Positions 1 through 4,852 of a stretch of DNA of 8,611 nt are shown here, piece by piece. The notes beneath the pieces are model-generated. The model saw only the letters and a list, made by a program, of their open reading frames with translations, was not told the DNA's origin and searched no databases. The stretch is from Streptosporangiaceae bacterium (GTDB lineage Bacteria; Actinomycetota; Actinomycetes; Streptosporangiales; Streptosporangiaceae), in the NCBI GenBank assembly GCA_030042885.1, contig JASHYW010000439.1:1-8611 (forward strand). Direction: 5' to 3'. The position numbers and the translations under genes are program-made. Each line of letters starts with the position of its first letter. The first letter of the stretch is position 1.

Positions 1-359
1 ATCTGTTCCGGGGTCATGCCGATGCCTGCGATCCCCTCGCGGTATTTCGCAAGGTATGCCGTAACCTCGTGTGCTTGCGGGTGCCCCTCAAGGATCTGCG
101 CAGAGCCTTCGAACGTGACGACCCCGCCGCCTTCGGCATCGCTGTTCAGGTGCAGCGACACCTTGGGATTGGTGCGGATGTTCCGCACTTTCCAGGAGTG
201 TGGCTGGGCGTACATGAGGAATACGTTCTCATCCCACAGGAACCAGACCAGGGACGACTGCGGCTGCCCGCCGGGAGTCACCGTGGTGATCCAGGCGACG
301 TTCTCGGTGCGCAGGCGCTCTGAGAGGGCAGCTGACTTCTCCGCGCTCAGATTCAGCAC
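1..359 (-). CDS. PPOX-class, probably F420-dependent oxidoreductase (5' part; C-terminus beyond window)
   Basis: The first 119 residues are visible and the gene continues past the left edge. The translation carries the split-barrel flavin/deazaflavin fold signature. Near residues 15-28 is ERLRTENVAWITTV. It is followed by GGQPQSSLVWFLWDENVFL, then HSWKVRNIRTNPKVSLHLNS, and then VTFEGSAQILEG. These are the successive strands of the pyridoxamine-phosphate-oxidase-like family that in actinobacteria includes the Rv3369-type proteins of about 145 residues, which typically bind F420. By family, the role is cytosolic hydride transfer; the substrate is unknown. An in-frame stop lies at 369-371. The start is therefore probably the GTG at 357-359, just before LNLSAEK. 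No strong ribosome binding site is visible. No neighbour on the same strand suggests an operon. Family assignment is firm, but cofactor choice (F420, FMN or haem) is inferred. Confidence 0.85.
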   Translation of the reverse strand, partial: MLNLSAEKSAALSERLRTENVAWITTVTPGGQPQSSLVWFLWDENVFLMYAQPHSWKVRNIRTNPKVSLHLNSDAEGGGVVTFEGSAQILEGHPQAHEVTAYLAKYREGIAGIGMTPEQ

Positions 360-572
360 GCACCGAATCTATTCGGCCGGCCCCGCCAGCGAAGTGGCAT
401 GCGGCAATCAGCAGCTTCGGGGCGAACGCGGCGGCGTGCCTGGATCGATCCGTCCAGCGCACTGAGCGATGCCGGACGGCGGCATCATGCGCCTTGCTCC
501 GGGCGAGGACCGATGACGTGGCGTAGGCGAGGCGCCGCGCAGCTGGAATCCCGAGCGATACGACTACGTCCG

Positions 573-655
573 GTTCACCCCGCTACCAGCCATCGCCTGG
601 CACAGGCGGCCAGCTCACCAGGCTGGTTCTCCCGCTCCACAGTGAAGGCGCTCAT
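573..655 (-). pseudogene. Frameshifted 5' remnant of a tandem-ACT-domain gene (paralogue of 3824-4231)
   Basis: Reading the minus strand from the ATG at 653-655 gives MSAFTVERENQPGELA. This matches the start of the intact ACT gene in this window, MSVFTVDLPNQPGELA. After GELA the frame breaks. One base appears to be missing around 597-609, and the next frame continues AMAGSGVN, matching AMAGAGVN of the intact gene. The original frame stops at 575-577. Beyond GVN both frames hit stops and similarity fades. A purine-rich GAGGGG lies a few bases upstream of the ATG, as in the intact gene. It could be a dead duplicate, or a gene broken by a sequencing error, but the loss of similarity after about 28 codons favours decay. 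The rest of 360-771 holds nothing else I recognise. Confidence 0.6.
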
Positions 656-771
656 CTGGTGCCCCTCTACCGCCGAGCCGGCCGCGCTCCTCTCAGGCAC
701 GGCTCAGAACCCCCAGGCGTCGAGGCGGCGTCGTAATCACGGCCGTCTTCGAAGTCCGCAGGAGCGCCGCC

Positions 772-1113
772 ATGCAGAACGCAGAAGCAACAGCACCGGC
801 CCACGCCGGGGCCTGCCGAGATCCGCACCGTCCGTCCGCTCGCCGCAACAGCGGCGATGCGCCTGGCTCACCGCGGCCGGTTCCAAATGACGATGGTTTC
901 GCCGACGCCAGGTCGTATCCCGCACCAGGCGTGTGCGTGATCATCCCGGTTGCGACCGCCCTGGTACTCACCTGTGCGCTAAGCCCGGCCATCACGTTCG
1001 TAGTGCTCCGCAGCAAGGGCTACAGCCCGGTAACCGCCAGCCTGGGCGTGGCCGCAGGCACCCTGGGACTGCTGGTGGCCGTCGCCGCTCCCAGCCACCT
1101 GCCCGCGAGCTGA
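772..1113 (+). CDS. Small hypothetical protein with two predicted membrane helices
   Basis: I do not recognise a family. The 113-residue product has a polar, Pro/Arg-rich first half (about residues 1-50). Two hydrophobic stretches follow, about 54-79 (VCVIIPVATALVLTCALSP and on) and about 88-107 (TASLGVAAGTLGLLVAVAAP), joined by a short loop with RSKGY. This suggests a small integral membrane protein with two spanning helices. The ATG at 772 has a good ribosome binding site, AGGAG at 760-764, seven bases upstream. Third codon positions are mostly G or C in the hydrophobic half, which supports real coding. An internal GTG at 931 would give only the membrane part. It stands alone, with no same-strand neighbour close by. 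It could also be the remnant of a larger membrane protein. Confidence 0.45.
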   Translation: MQNAEATAPAHAGACRDPHRPSARRNSGDAPGSPRPVPNDDGFADARSYPAPGVCVIIPVATALVLTCALSPAITFVVLRSKGYSPVTASLGVAAGTLGLLVAVAAPSHLPAS

Positions 1114-1785
1114 ACGACCGGCAACAAGATGGCGCCGTGGCCGACCACCGGTCACCGTCGCTAGCGTTCCTCGCGCCAGCGCGGCAGGTCTCGCCCCGGC
1201 GAACAGGCACTCGCACTCGTACTTCCACGCCTTGCCGACAGTTGTTCCGAGTGGATGTGGAGTCAGTCACACCGCCTGCCAGCGCTGACTCTCCACAAGC
1301 TCATGACGCAAGCGCATGACCGCACCGGCAGCAACCAGCGGCGGTAGTGGCATAAGGCGACTGCTGAGCAAGTGCTCAATCACGGTCTGCCAGCGCTCGC
1401 TGAGGCCGAGCCCGGAGCAAAGCTCAAGCCTGGAGTCAAGATGACCGTCGAGTATGTGCCAGAGCGCAGCTGAACCGGGACGGACCGGAGGGCCCGCGGA
1501 AACACGTAACGCTACCTGACTCGGCACTGCCATCACTGGGCTCCACGCCGGCCGGGGTGCGGCGGGCGCCGCTCCGGGCATCAGGCGGCCGGCGGCCGGG
1601 CTGGGCGGCGCGGGCCAGATGTGATGCCGGCCTTGGCCACCATCGCCTGCAGGCACGATCAGCTGGCCTGCGCGGGAAGCCGCACGGCCTCCCCGCAGCA
1701 GTCATGGTTGCGCTTGCGCACCACGTCGTCGTTTGTGCGGCTGCGGCGGCGAGAGCCAGGGCGTATCGGGCTTGGCGGCGGGCGA
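1114..1785. other. Region without a recognisable gene; possible C-terminal gene scrap at about 1267-1460 (minus)
   Basis: About 670 bases lie between the small membrane protein and the TraR-type gene with no ORF that looks like a known protein. The most protein-like part is a minus-strand frame ending in a TGA at 1267-1269. It reads ALWHILDGHLDSRLELCSG, then LSERWQTVIEHLLSS, and ends ELVESQRWQAV. It has amphipathic character but no clear start codon or ribosome binding site and only modest third-position G/C bias. The motif S-x-RWQ-x-V occurs twice, about 37 codons apart. It may be the tail of a lost gene. Long Arg/Pro/Ala-rich frames over 1436-1954 are by-products of GC-rich sequence. Confidence 0.25.
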
Positions 1786-2196
1786 TCACTGGTCGCAGGC
1801 GGCGCAGTACCGCGCCTGCGGGATCTCGGTCAGCCTCGAGACGGCGATGGCGGCGCCGCAGTGCTGGCACCAGCCGAACCGCCCGGCCGCCAGCCTCGAC
1901 AGCGCGGCCTCGATCTCGCCCAGCGTGCGCCACTCGGTGACCGCCTGGTGCCACATCGTGCTCGCCCGCCGCAAGGCCGCCTGGCGCGCGTCCGGGCCGT
2001 CGGCCTCAGCGGCGGCGCGGCGGGCGTCGCGGCAGTCACGGCTGAGGGCGGTGACCTTCGCTTGGTGCTCCTGCCACCGGCACCCCAGCAGGGCACGCCA
2101 GTGCGGCAACGCTGCGGGGTGCAGGTGACGTGCCCGGTCGGCCGCGCTGCGTCGTGCCGTACCGTGCAGCGGGAAGATACCCAGGTCTGCTGGCAT
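1786..2196 (-). CDS. TraR/DksA-type C4 zinc finger protein
   Basis: The 136-residue product ends in a classic DksA/TraR zinc finger: GWCQHCGAAI at residues 108-117 and ARYCAACDQ at 128-136. The four cysteines are C110, C113, C131 and C134, spaced CX2C-X17-CX2C as in the family. Before it is LGEIEAALSRLAAGRFG, the usual lead-in to the finger. Residues about 40-90 are Ala/Arg/Glu-rich and probably helical, consistent with the coiled-coil arm that enters the RNA polymerase secondary channel in family members. By family it would bind RNA polymerase and modulate initiation. I cannot tell from the sequence whether this copy has the acidic tip residues needed for that. The ATG at 2194-2196 has a strong site (GGAAGGA at about 2202-2208). 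It is a single gene, and the spacer upstream carries a short direct repeat. Confidence 0.86.
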   Translation of the reverse strand: MPADLGIFPLHGTARRSAADRARHLHPAALPHWRALLGCRWQEHQAKVTALSRDCRDARRAAAEADGPDARQAALRRASTMWHQAVTEWRTLGEIEAALSRLAAGRFGWCQHCGAAIAVSRLTEIPQARYCAACDQ

Positions 2197-2239
2197 CGCG
2201 TTCCTTCCGTCCTTGGGCCGCCGATACTGGCTGCGTTGC

Positions 2240-2278
2240 TGTCACCCCGCAGGCCAGCACAAGCCGACCCTGTCACCC
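2240..2278. repeat. Direct repeat TGTCACCC, 31 bases apart, upstream of the TraR-type gene
   Basis: TGTCACCC occurs at 2240-2247 and again at 2271-2278, inside the 263-base spacer between the divergently read TraR-type gene and the broken gene at 2460. Read toward the zinc finger gene these are GGGTGACA elements lying about 45 and 75 bases upstream of its start codon. Three helical turns apart would suit a paired operator. I could not place a convincing -35/-10 pair around them, so the regulatory role is speculative. The rest of 2197-2459 is GC-rich spacer. Confidence 0.25.
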
Positions 2279-2459
2279 TGCTGTGAATACGGTTGTGACC
2301 ACCGGGCCGGCGACCTCCGCTTCCCGGGCATCTCGGCGGTCCCGGCCGGGCCCGCCCCCCGGCGCCGGGCCGGCCACGGCGTGCCCGCCCTTGCCAACGA
2401 CCGATCCGCGGCTATGACAGCGCGTTGTGTACCGCGGTGACGTCGGGGAAGATCGCTGC

Positions 2460-2839
2460 ATGAGAGGACGCGTTGGGAGCGCGATCCGCGGGTCCGTTTC
2501 GCCGGGAGAACTTCTGGCCATCCCCACCGCCGCGGACAATTCAAGGTCGCACGCTATACGACTGAGGGCTTGGTGCTCCTTCTCGGCGCAAAGGAAGCCC
2601 GGACACCGCTGCCATGGCAAGCCATGGGGGGAGTTCCCGGCTTCCTGCGCGGCCGGGGCTGGGTGGCCATCGGCAGCCTCTATTCGACGGGCAGCCAGCC
2701 CGGCAGCATGGATGAGTACATGAAGTCTTGCCTGAGGCGGGCTACGGCCGGCTGGGTCGCTGTTGTGCTCGAGCGCGCAGGGGTCTTGATGATCAACCGT
2801 TCCCGGCCTGGCAGGGTAAAGCTGCGTTCAGGCTGGTAG
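2460..2839 (+). pseudogene. Unknown gene interrupted by an apparent one-base deletion
   Basis: Two adjacent frames join into one plausible protein. From the ATG at 2460, one frame reads MRGRVGSAIRGSV, then SPGELLAIPTAAD. At about 2537-2540 the coding sense moves to the -1 frame. That frame continues FKVARYTTEGLVLLLGAKE, RTPLPWQAMGGVPGFLRGRG, WVAIGSLYSTGSQPGSMDEY, TAGWVAVVLERAGVLMINR and VKLRSGW to the TAG at 2837-2839. The span is 380 bases; restoring one base gives 127 codons. The second half is well-formed, soluble alpha/beta-like sequence and is surely derived from a real gene. A GGGGAAG lies about nine bases before the ATG. I do not recognise the family with confidence. A sequencing error is the main alternative to a true pseudogene. 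Confidence 0.6.
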
Positions 2840-2842
2840 GCG

Positions 2843-3028
2843 ATGCCGGGGTCGGACGAGAGACGCGACTGGATGGTTACATCCGCGCTGCACTCGGCAA
2901 ATGAACGCGTTCTCGGGCAGATGGGGCCGATCTTGATATCGGGTCACCTGTCGGCTGACAGTTGGCGGCTTGCCGAAGTCATCGCATGGCAGAAGCGGGC
3001 CTTCTCGGTGCTGGACTGCAACGTATAA
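2843..3028 (+). CDS. Small hypothetical ORF, 61 residues
   Basis: I do not recognise this product. It begins MPGSDERRDWMVTSALHSAN and ends AEVIAWQKRAFSVLDCNV, with a soluble, mixed composition and no membrane segment or motif. It starts three bases after the stop of the broken gene at 2460-2839, which suggests the two were once co-transcribed. Its TAA at 3026-3028 is followed one base later by a perfect hairpin. That arrangement supports this frame as the 3' end of a genuine transcription unit. The ribosome binding site is poor (only GGTAGGCG before the ATG). It may be the surviving tail of a longer gene. Confidence 0.35.
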   Translation: MPGSDERRDWMVTSALHSANERVLGQMGPILISGHLSADSWRLAEVIAWQKRAFSVLDCNV

Positions 3029-3029
3029 A

Positions 3030-3050
3030 TCATGCGGGGCGGCCGCATGA
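3030..3050 (+). terminator. Perfect 8-bp hairpin just after the 61-codon ORF
   Basis: TCATGCGG at 3030-3037 pairs exactly with CCGCATGA at 3043-3050 across the five-base loop GGCGG. It begins one base after the TAA of the preceding ORF. No T-run follows, which is common for actinobacterial terminators. Position and stem quality suggest transcription stops here before the Ddn-type gene. Confidence 0.45.
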
Positions 3051-3160
3051 CCACATGTGGGCCGACTGACCCTGGCGGGCTGCGCGATCGTCTGGGATTA
3101 CCGCTACCTCGCGCCTGAGCCTCGTTGCGGCCTCCCGGCGGGATCTTTACGCTGCTCCCC

Positions 3161-3673
3161 ATGGGGCTAGTCCAGGAGCTTGACTACAAGCTTCCCGTGC
3201 CTGGTGCCGTCCAGCGGGCCATGTGGCACATCTCTTCCTCACGGCCCGGTGCCTGGCTGTTGGCCAGGTCCATGCCCCAGGTAGACAAGTTCGTGCTGCG
3301 GATCAGCCGGGGCAAGGTGACGCTGGCAGGTGTCGCCTCGGGAATACCGGTCCTGACCATCACCACGACCGGGGCGCGCAGCGGCCTGCGCCGCACGACG
3401 CCGTTGCTGGGCGTGCCGGTCGGCGGCGACATCGCGATCATCGGCACCAACTTCGGGCAGCCGGGCACTCCGGGCTGGTACTACAACCTGCGGGCCCAGC
3501 CGCGCGCCGAGGTCACCTACCGGAACAGGACCGTCACAGCCACCGCCCGGGAGGCCGGCGGGGAAGAACGGCAGGCGATCTTGGGCCAGGCCAGGAAGAT
3601 CTACGGCGGCTACGAGGCCTATGCGCGGCGCATCACCGGCCGCGAGATCCCCATCATGATCCTCAGCGGATAG
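3161..3673 (+). CDS. Ddn-family F420H2-dependent nitroreductase/quinone reductase
   Basis: The 170-residue product belongs to the deazaflavin-dependent nitroreductase (Ddn) family of split-barrel enzymes, which use F420H2 to reduce quinones and, incidentally, nitroaromatic compounds. The hallmark core is visible: TTTGARSG at residues 68-75, RRTTPLLGVPVGGDIAIIG, then FGQPGTPGWYYNLRAQPRAEV with the conserved W106. This is the phosphate- and deazaflavin-binding face. The N-terminal part, PGAVQRAMWHISSSRPGAW, followed by a hydrophobic/basic helix, resembles the membrane-associating N-termini of relatives. The ATG at 3161 fits the usual family length; a TTG at 3125 would add 12 residues without homology. 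The ribosome binding site is weak. It stands alone, 111 bases after a hairpin, and its stop codon lies within a duplicated sequence. The substrate is unknown. Confidence 0.9.
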   Translation: MGLVQELDYKLPVPGAVQRAMWHISSSRPGAWLLARSMPQVDKFVLRISRGKVTLAGVASGIPVLTITTTGARSGLRRTTPLLGVPVGGDIAIIGTNFGQPGTPGWYYNLRAQPRAEVTYRNRTVTATAREAGGEERQAILGQARKIYGGYEAYARRITGREIPIMILSG

Positions 3674-3703
3674 ACCGCTGTCTGTTCAGCGGATAGACCG
3701 CGG
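3663..3703 (+). repeat. 16-base tandem duplication forming alternative hairpins over the Ddn stop codon
   Basis: TCAGCGGATAGACCGC occurs at 3663-3678 and again at 3686-3701, a 23-base period. The first copy contains the TAG stop of the Ddn-type gene (3671-3673). CAGCGG at 3664-3669 can pair with CCGCTG at 3675-3680 (loop ATAGA). The same CCGCTG can instead pair with CAGCGG at 3687-3692 (loop TCTGTT). The folds are mutually exclusive. It may be a terminator or simply a local slippage duplication. Confidence 0.5.
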
Positions 3704-3823
3704 ACAGGAGTCCCGTGTCGCAGACAGGTCGCTTAACAGCATTTAGGCAAAGCACGAGCGTCGGCGAGGTACGGTCGGCGTAGCAGGCGATCCGGTCCGT
3801 GCCGCGGGGAGGGAGGCCCCTCG

Positions 3824-4231
3824 ATGAGCGTATTCACCGTAGACTTGCCGAACCAGCCCGGCGAGCTTGCCCGTCTGTGCGAGGCGATGGCCGGTGCCGG
3901 TGTCAACCTCGTCTTGTGCGCGACGACCCGCGGGGGAAACGGCGCTGTCGCGTTCGTCGCTGACGACGAGGCCAGCGCCGAGGCTGTGCTCCAGGACGCG
4001 GACATCGAATACACGATGCGCCCCGCGCTAACCATCCGGATGGAGAACGAGCCCGGTACCGGTGCGGCTACGTTCCGCAAGCTCGCTGACGCCGCGGTCA
4101 ATACCGACCTGCTCCTGCCGGTCCGCGTCTCTGACGAGCTGTTCTTTGCCGTGATCTGCGTGGACGATGCGGACAAGGCCCGCAGCGTGCTTGGCGATCA
4201 AGTGGTCCACGAGCAGGATCCCACCTCCTAG
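3824..4231 (+). CDS. Tandem ACT-domain protein
   Basis: The 135-residue product is two ACT modules and nothing else. Module one (about residues 1-63) opens with MSVFTVDLPNQPGELARLCE, the beta-strand plus N-x-PGEL turn and helix where ACT domains bind small ligands. It continues through GVNLVLCATT and AVAFVADDEASAEAVL. Module two (about 67-130) opens ALTIRMENEPGTGAATFRKL and continues LFFAVICVDDADKARSVL. ACT pairs commonly bind amino acids or similar small molecules at dimer interfaces. With no catalytic domain attached, this one is likely a stand-alone sensor, but its partner is unknown. The ATG has a strong GGGAGG site seven bases upstream at 3811-3816. The start is corroborated by the remnant copy at 573-655, which preserves the same first codons. 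It is monocistronic, with a stem-loop just after the TAG. Confidence 0.87.
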   Translation: MSVFTVDLPNQPGELARLCEAMAGAGVNLVLCATTRGGNGAVAFVADDEASAEAVLQDADIEYTMRPALTIRMENEPGTGAATFRKLADAAVNTDLLLPVRVSDELFFAVICVDDADKARSVLGDQVVHEQDPTS

Positions 4232-4232
4232 C

Positions 4233-4256
4233 CCGGGCTTCCCGCTTCGCGCCCGG
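4233..4256 (+). terminator. Possible terminator hairpin after the ACT gene
   Basis: CCGGGC at 4233-4238 pairs with GCCCGG at 4251-4256 across a 12-base loop, beginning two bases after the TAG of the ACT gene. The stem is short but all G/C, and no T-run follows. Its position is the main support. Confidence 0.3.
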
Positions 4257-4480
4257 CCCCGCCCTCACCCGCCCGAGGACGTGCAGGCGGTGCTGCATCC
4301 CCGGCAGCGAGGATGTGCAGCGCGGCCAGGAGGCGATGCGCCCGCTACGCCATCGAACGCCGCACCCGGCCGGAGACGGCGCGCCTGGTTACCCCGGAAG
4401 AACCTGCCGCAGACGCGGAAGCAGCCAGGGACCTGCTTGCCAACCCTCCGCCGTCCAGCCGGTGCCAGGCTGGGACGCCC

Positions 4481-4507
4481 CGGGCGCCGCCGCCGCGGCG
4501 GCGCCCG
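4481..4507. repeat. Perfect 12-bp all-G/C inverted repeat with 3-base loop
   Basis: CGGGCGCCGCCG at 4481-4492 is followed by the loop CCG and then its exact reverse complement CGGCGGCGCCCG at 4496-4507. All 12 pairs are G-C, making this by far the strongest hairpin in the window. It lies between convergent genes, about 250 bases after the ACT stop and 345 bases beyond the dehydrogenase stop. It could act as a bidirectional terminator or an extragenic palindrome. It is not followed by T- or A-runs. Confidence 0.55.
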
Positions 4508-4529
4508 AAGCTCACATCCTCCGGGGAAT

Positions 4530-4577
4530 GAGCCTTCCCGGTGACCGGGCTGAGTTCACGGTGAACACTCTGCTGAT
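4530..4577 (-). pseudogene. Possible third, more degraded ACT-domain gene start
   Basis: On the minus strand, codons from 4577 to 4530 read ISRVFTVNSARSPGRL. The core VFTVNSARSPGRL can be laid without gaps over VFTVDLPNQPGEL of the intact ACT protein, with VFTV, PG and the final L identical and N for D. The ATG is absent (ATC in its place), and an early stop follows a few codons later. The match is short, so chance similarity is possible. The fact that another ACT remnant exists in the window makes a decayed duplicate more plausible. Confidence 0.28.
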
Positions 4578-4795
4578 GATCTCCGAAGCGGAAGGCCAGG
4601 CGGCCGGCCACTCGCCCACTGCGGTGACCAGCTCCAGGCGGGAACGTCACCGTCGGTGAGCCGGCACGGGCGGCATCCCGCGCTCACGCTTCCCCGCCAT
4701 CGGCGCGGCCGGATTCCCGGCCAGCATCTACCCGCCACCCGCAAGCCACAGGACCTCAACCTCGCCGGCCTGCCCTTGGTGAATAGCTGCCGGTG

Positions 4796-4821
4796 ATCGA
4801 CCTTCCGGCACCATGGTCGAT
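4796..4821 (-). terminator. Possible terminator hairpin after the acyl-CoA dehydrogenase gene
   Basis: ATCGACC at 4796-4802 pairs exactly with GGTCGAT at 4815-4821 across a 12-base loop. On the minus strand it lies about 32 bases beyond the dehydrogenase stop codon, a usual terminator distance. The long loop and lack of a T-run keep confidence low. Confidence 0.3.
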
Positions 4822-4852
4822 AGCGCACCACACGGTCCACCAGCGCTCCAGC

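Larger units (their letters stand above)
4232..4852. other. 621-base region between convergent genes without an intact gene
   Basis: This stretch separates the ACT gene (plus) from the 3' end of the acyl-CoA dehydrogenase gene (minus). I see no intact gene. A plus-strand frame around 4340-4440 reads RPETARLVTPEEPAADAEAA, which looks protein-like but has no supported start or end. The region holds three possible hairpins and a possible ACT remnant, each listed separately. Confidence 0.4.

Noticed and set aside
399..890. A 163-codon plus-strand frame, Arg/Ser/Pro-rich
   Set aside because: Low-complexity by-product of GC-rich DNA. It reads antisense through the ACT remnant and overlaps the better-supported 772-1113 frame.
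1436..1954. A 172-codon minus-strand frame
   Set aside because: Overlaps the zinc finger gene out of frame; Arg/Ala/Pro-rich with no motif.
3733..4176. A 147-codon minus-strand frame antisense to the ACT gene
   Set aside because: Ser/Thr/Ala-rich mirror of the ACT coding sequence, without domain signal or ribosome site.
4741..4800. A fourth ACT-like scrap on the minus strand (CTATTCACC followed later by GCCGGCGAG)
   Set aside because: The match needs several gaps and does not translate into a recognisable ACT start in any single frame.
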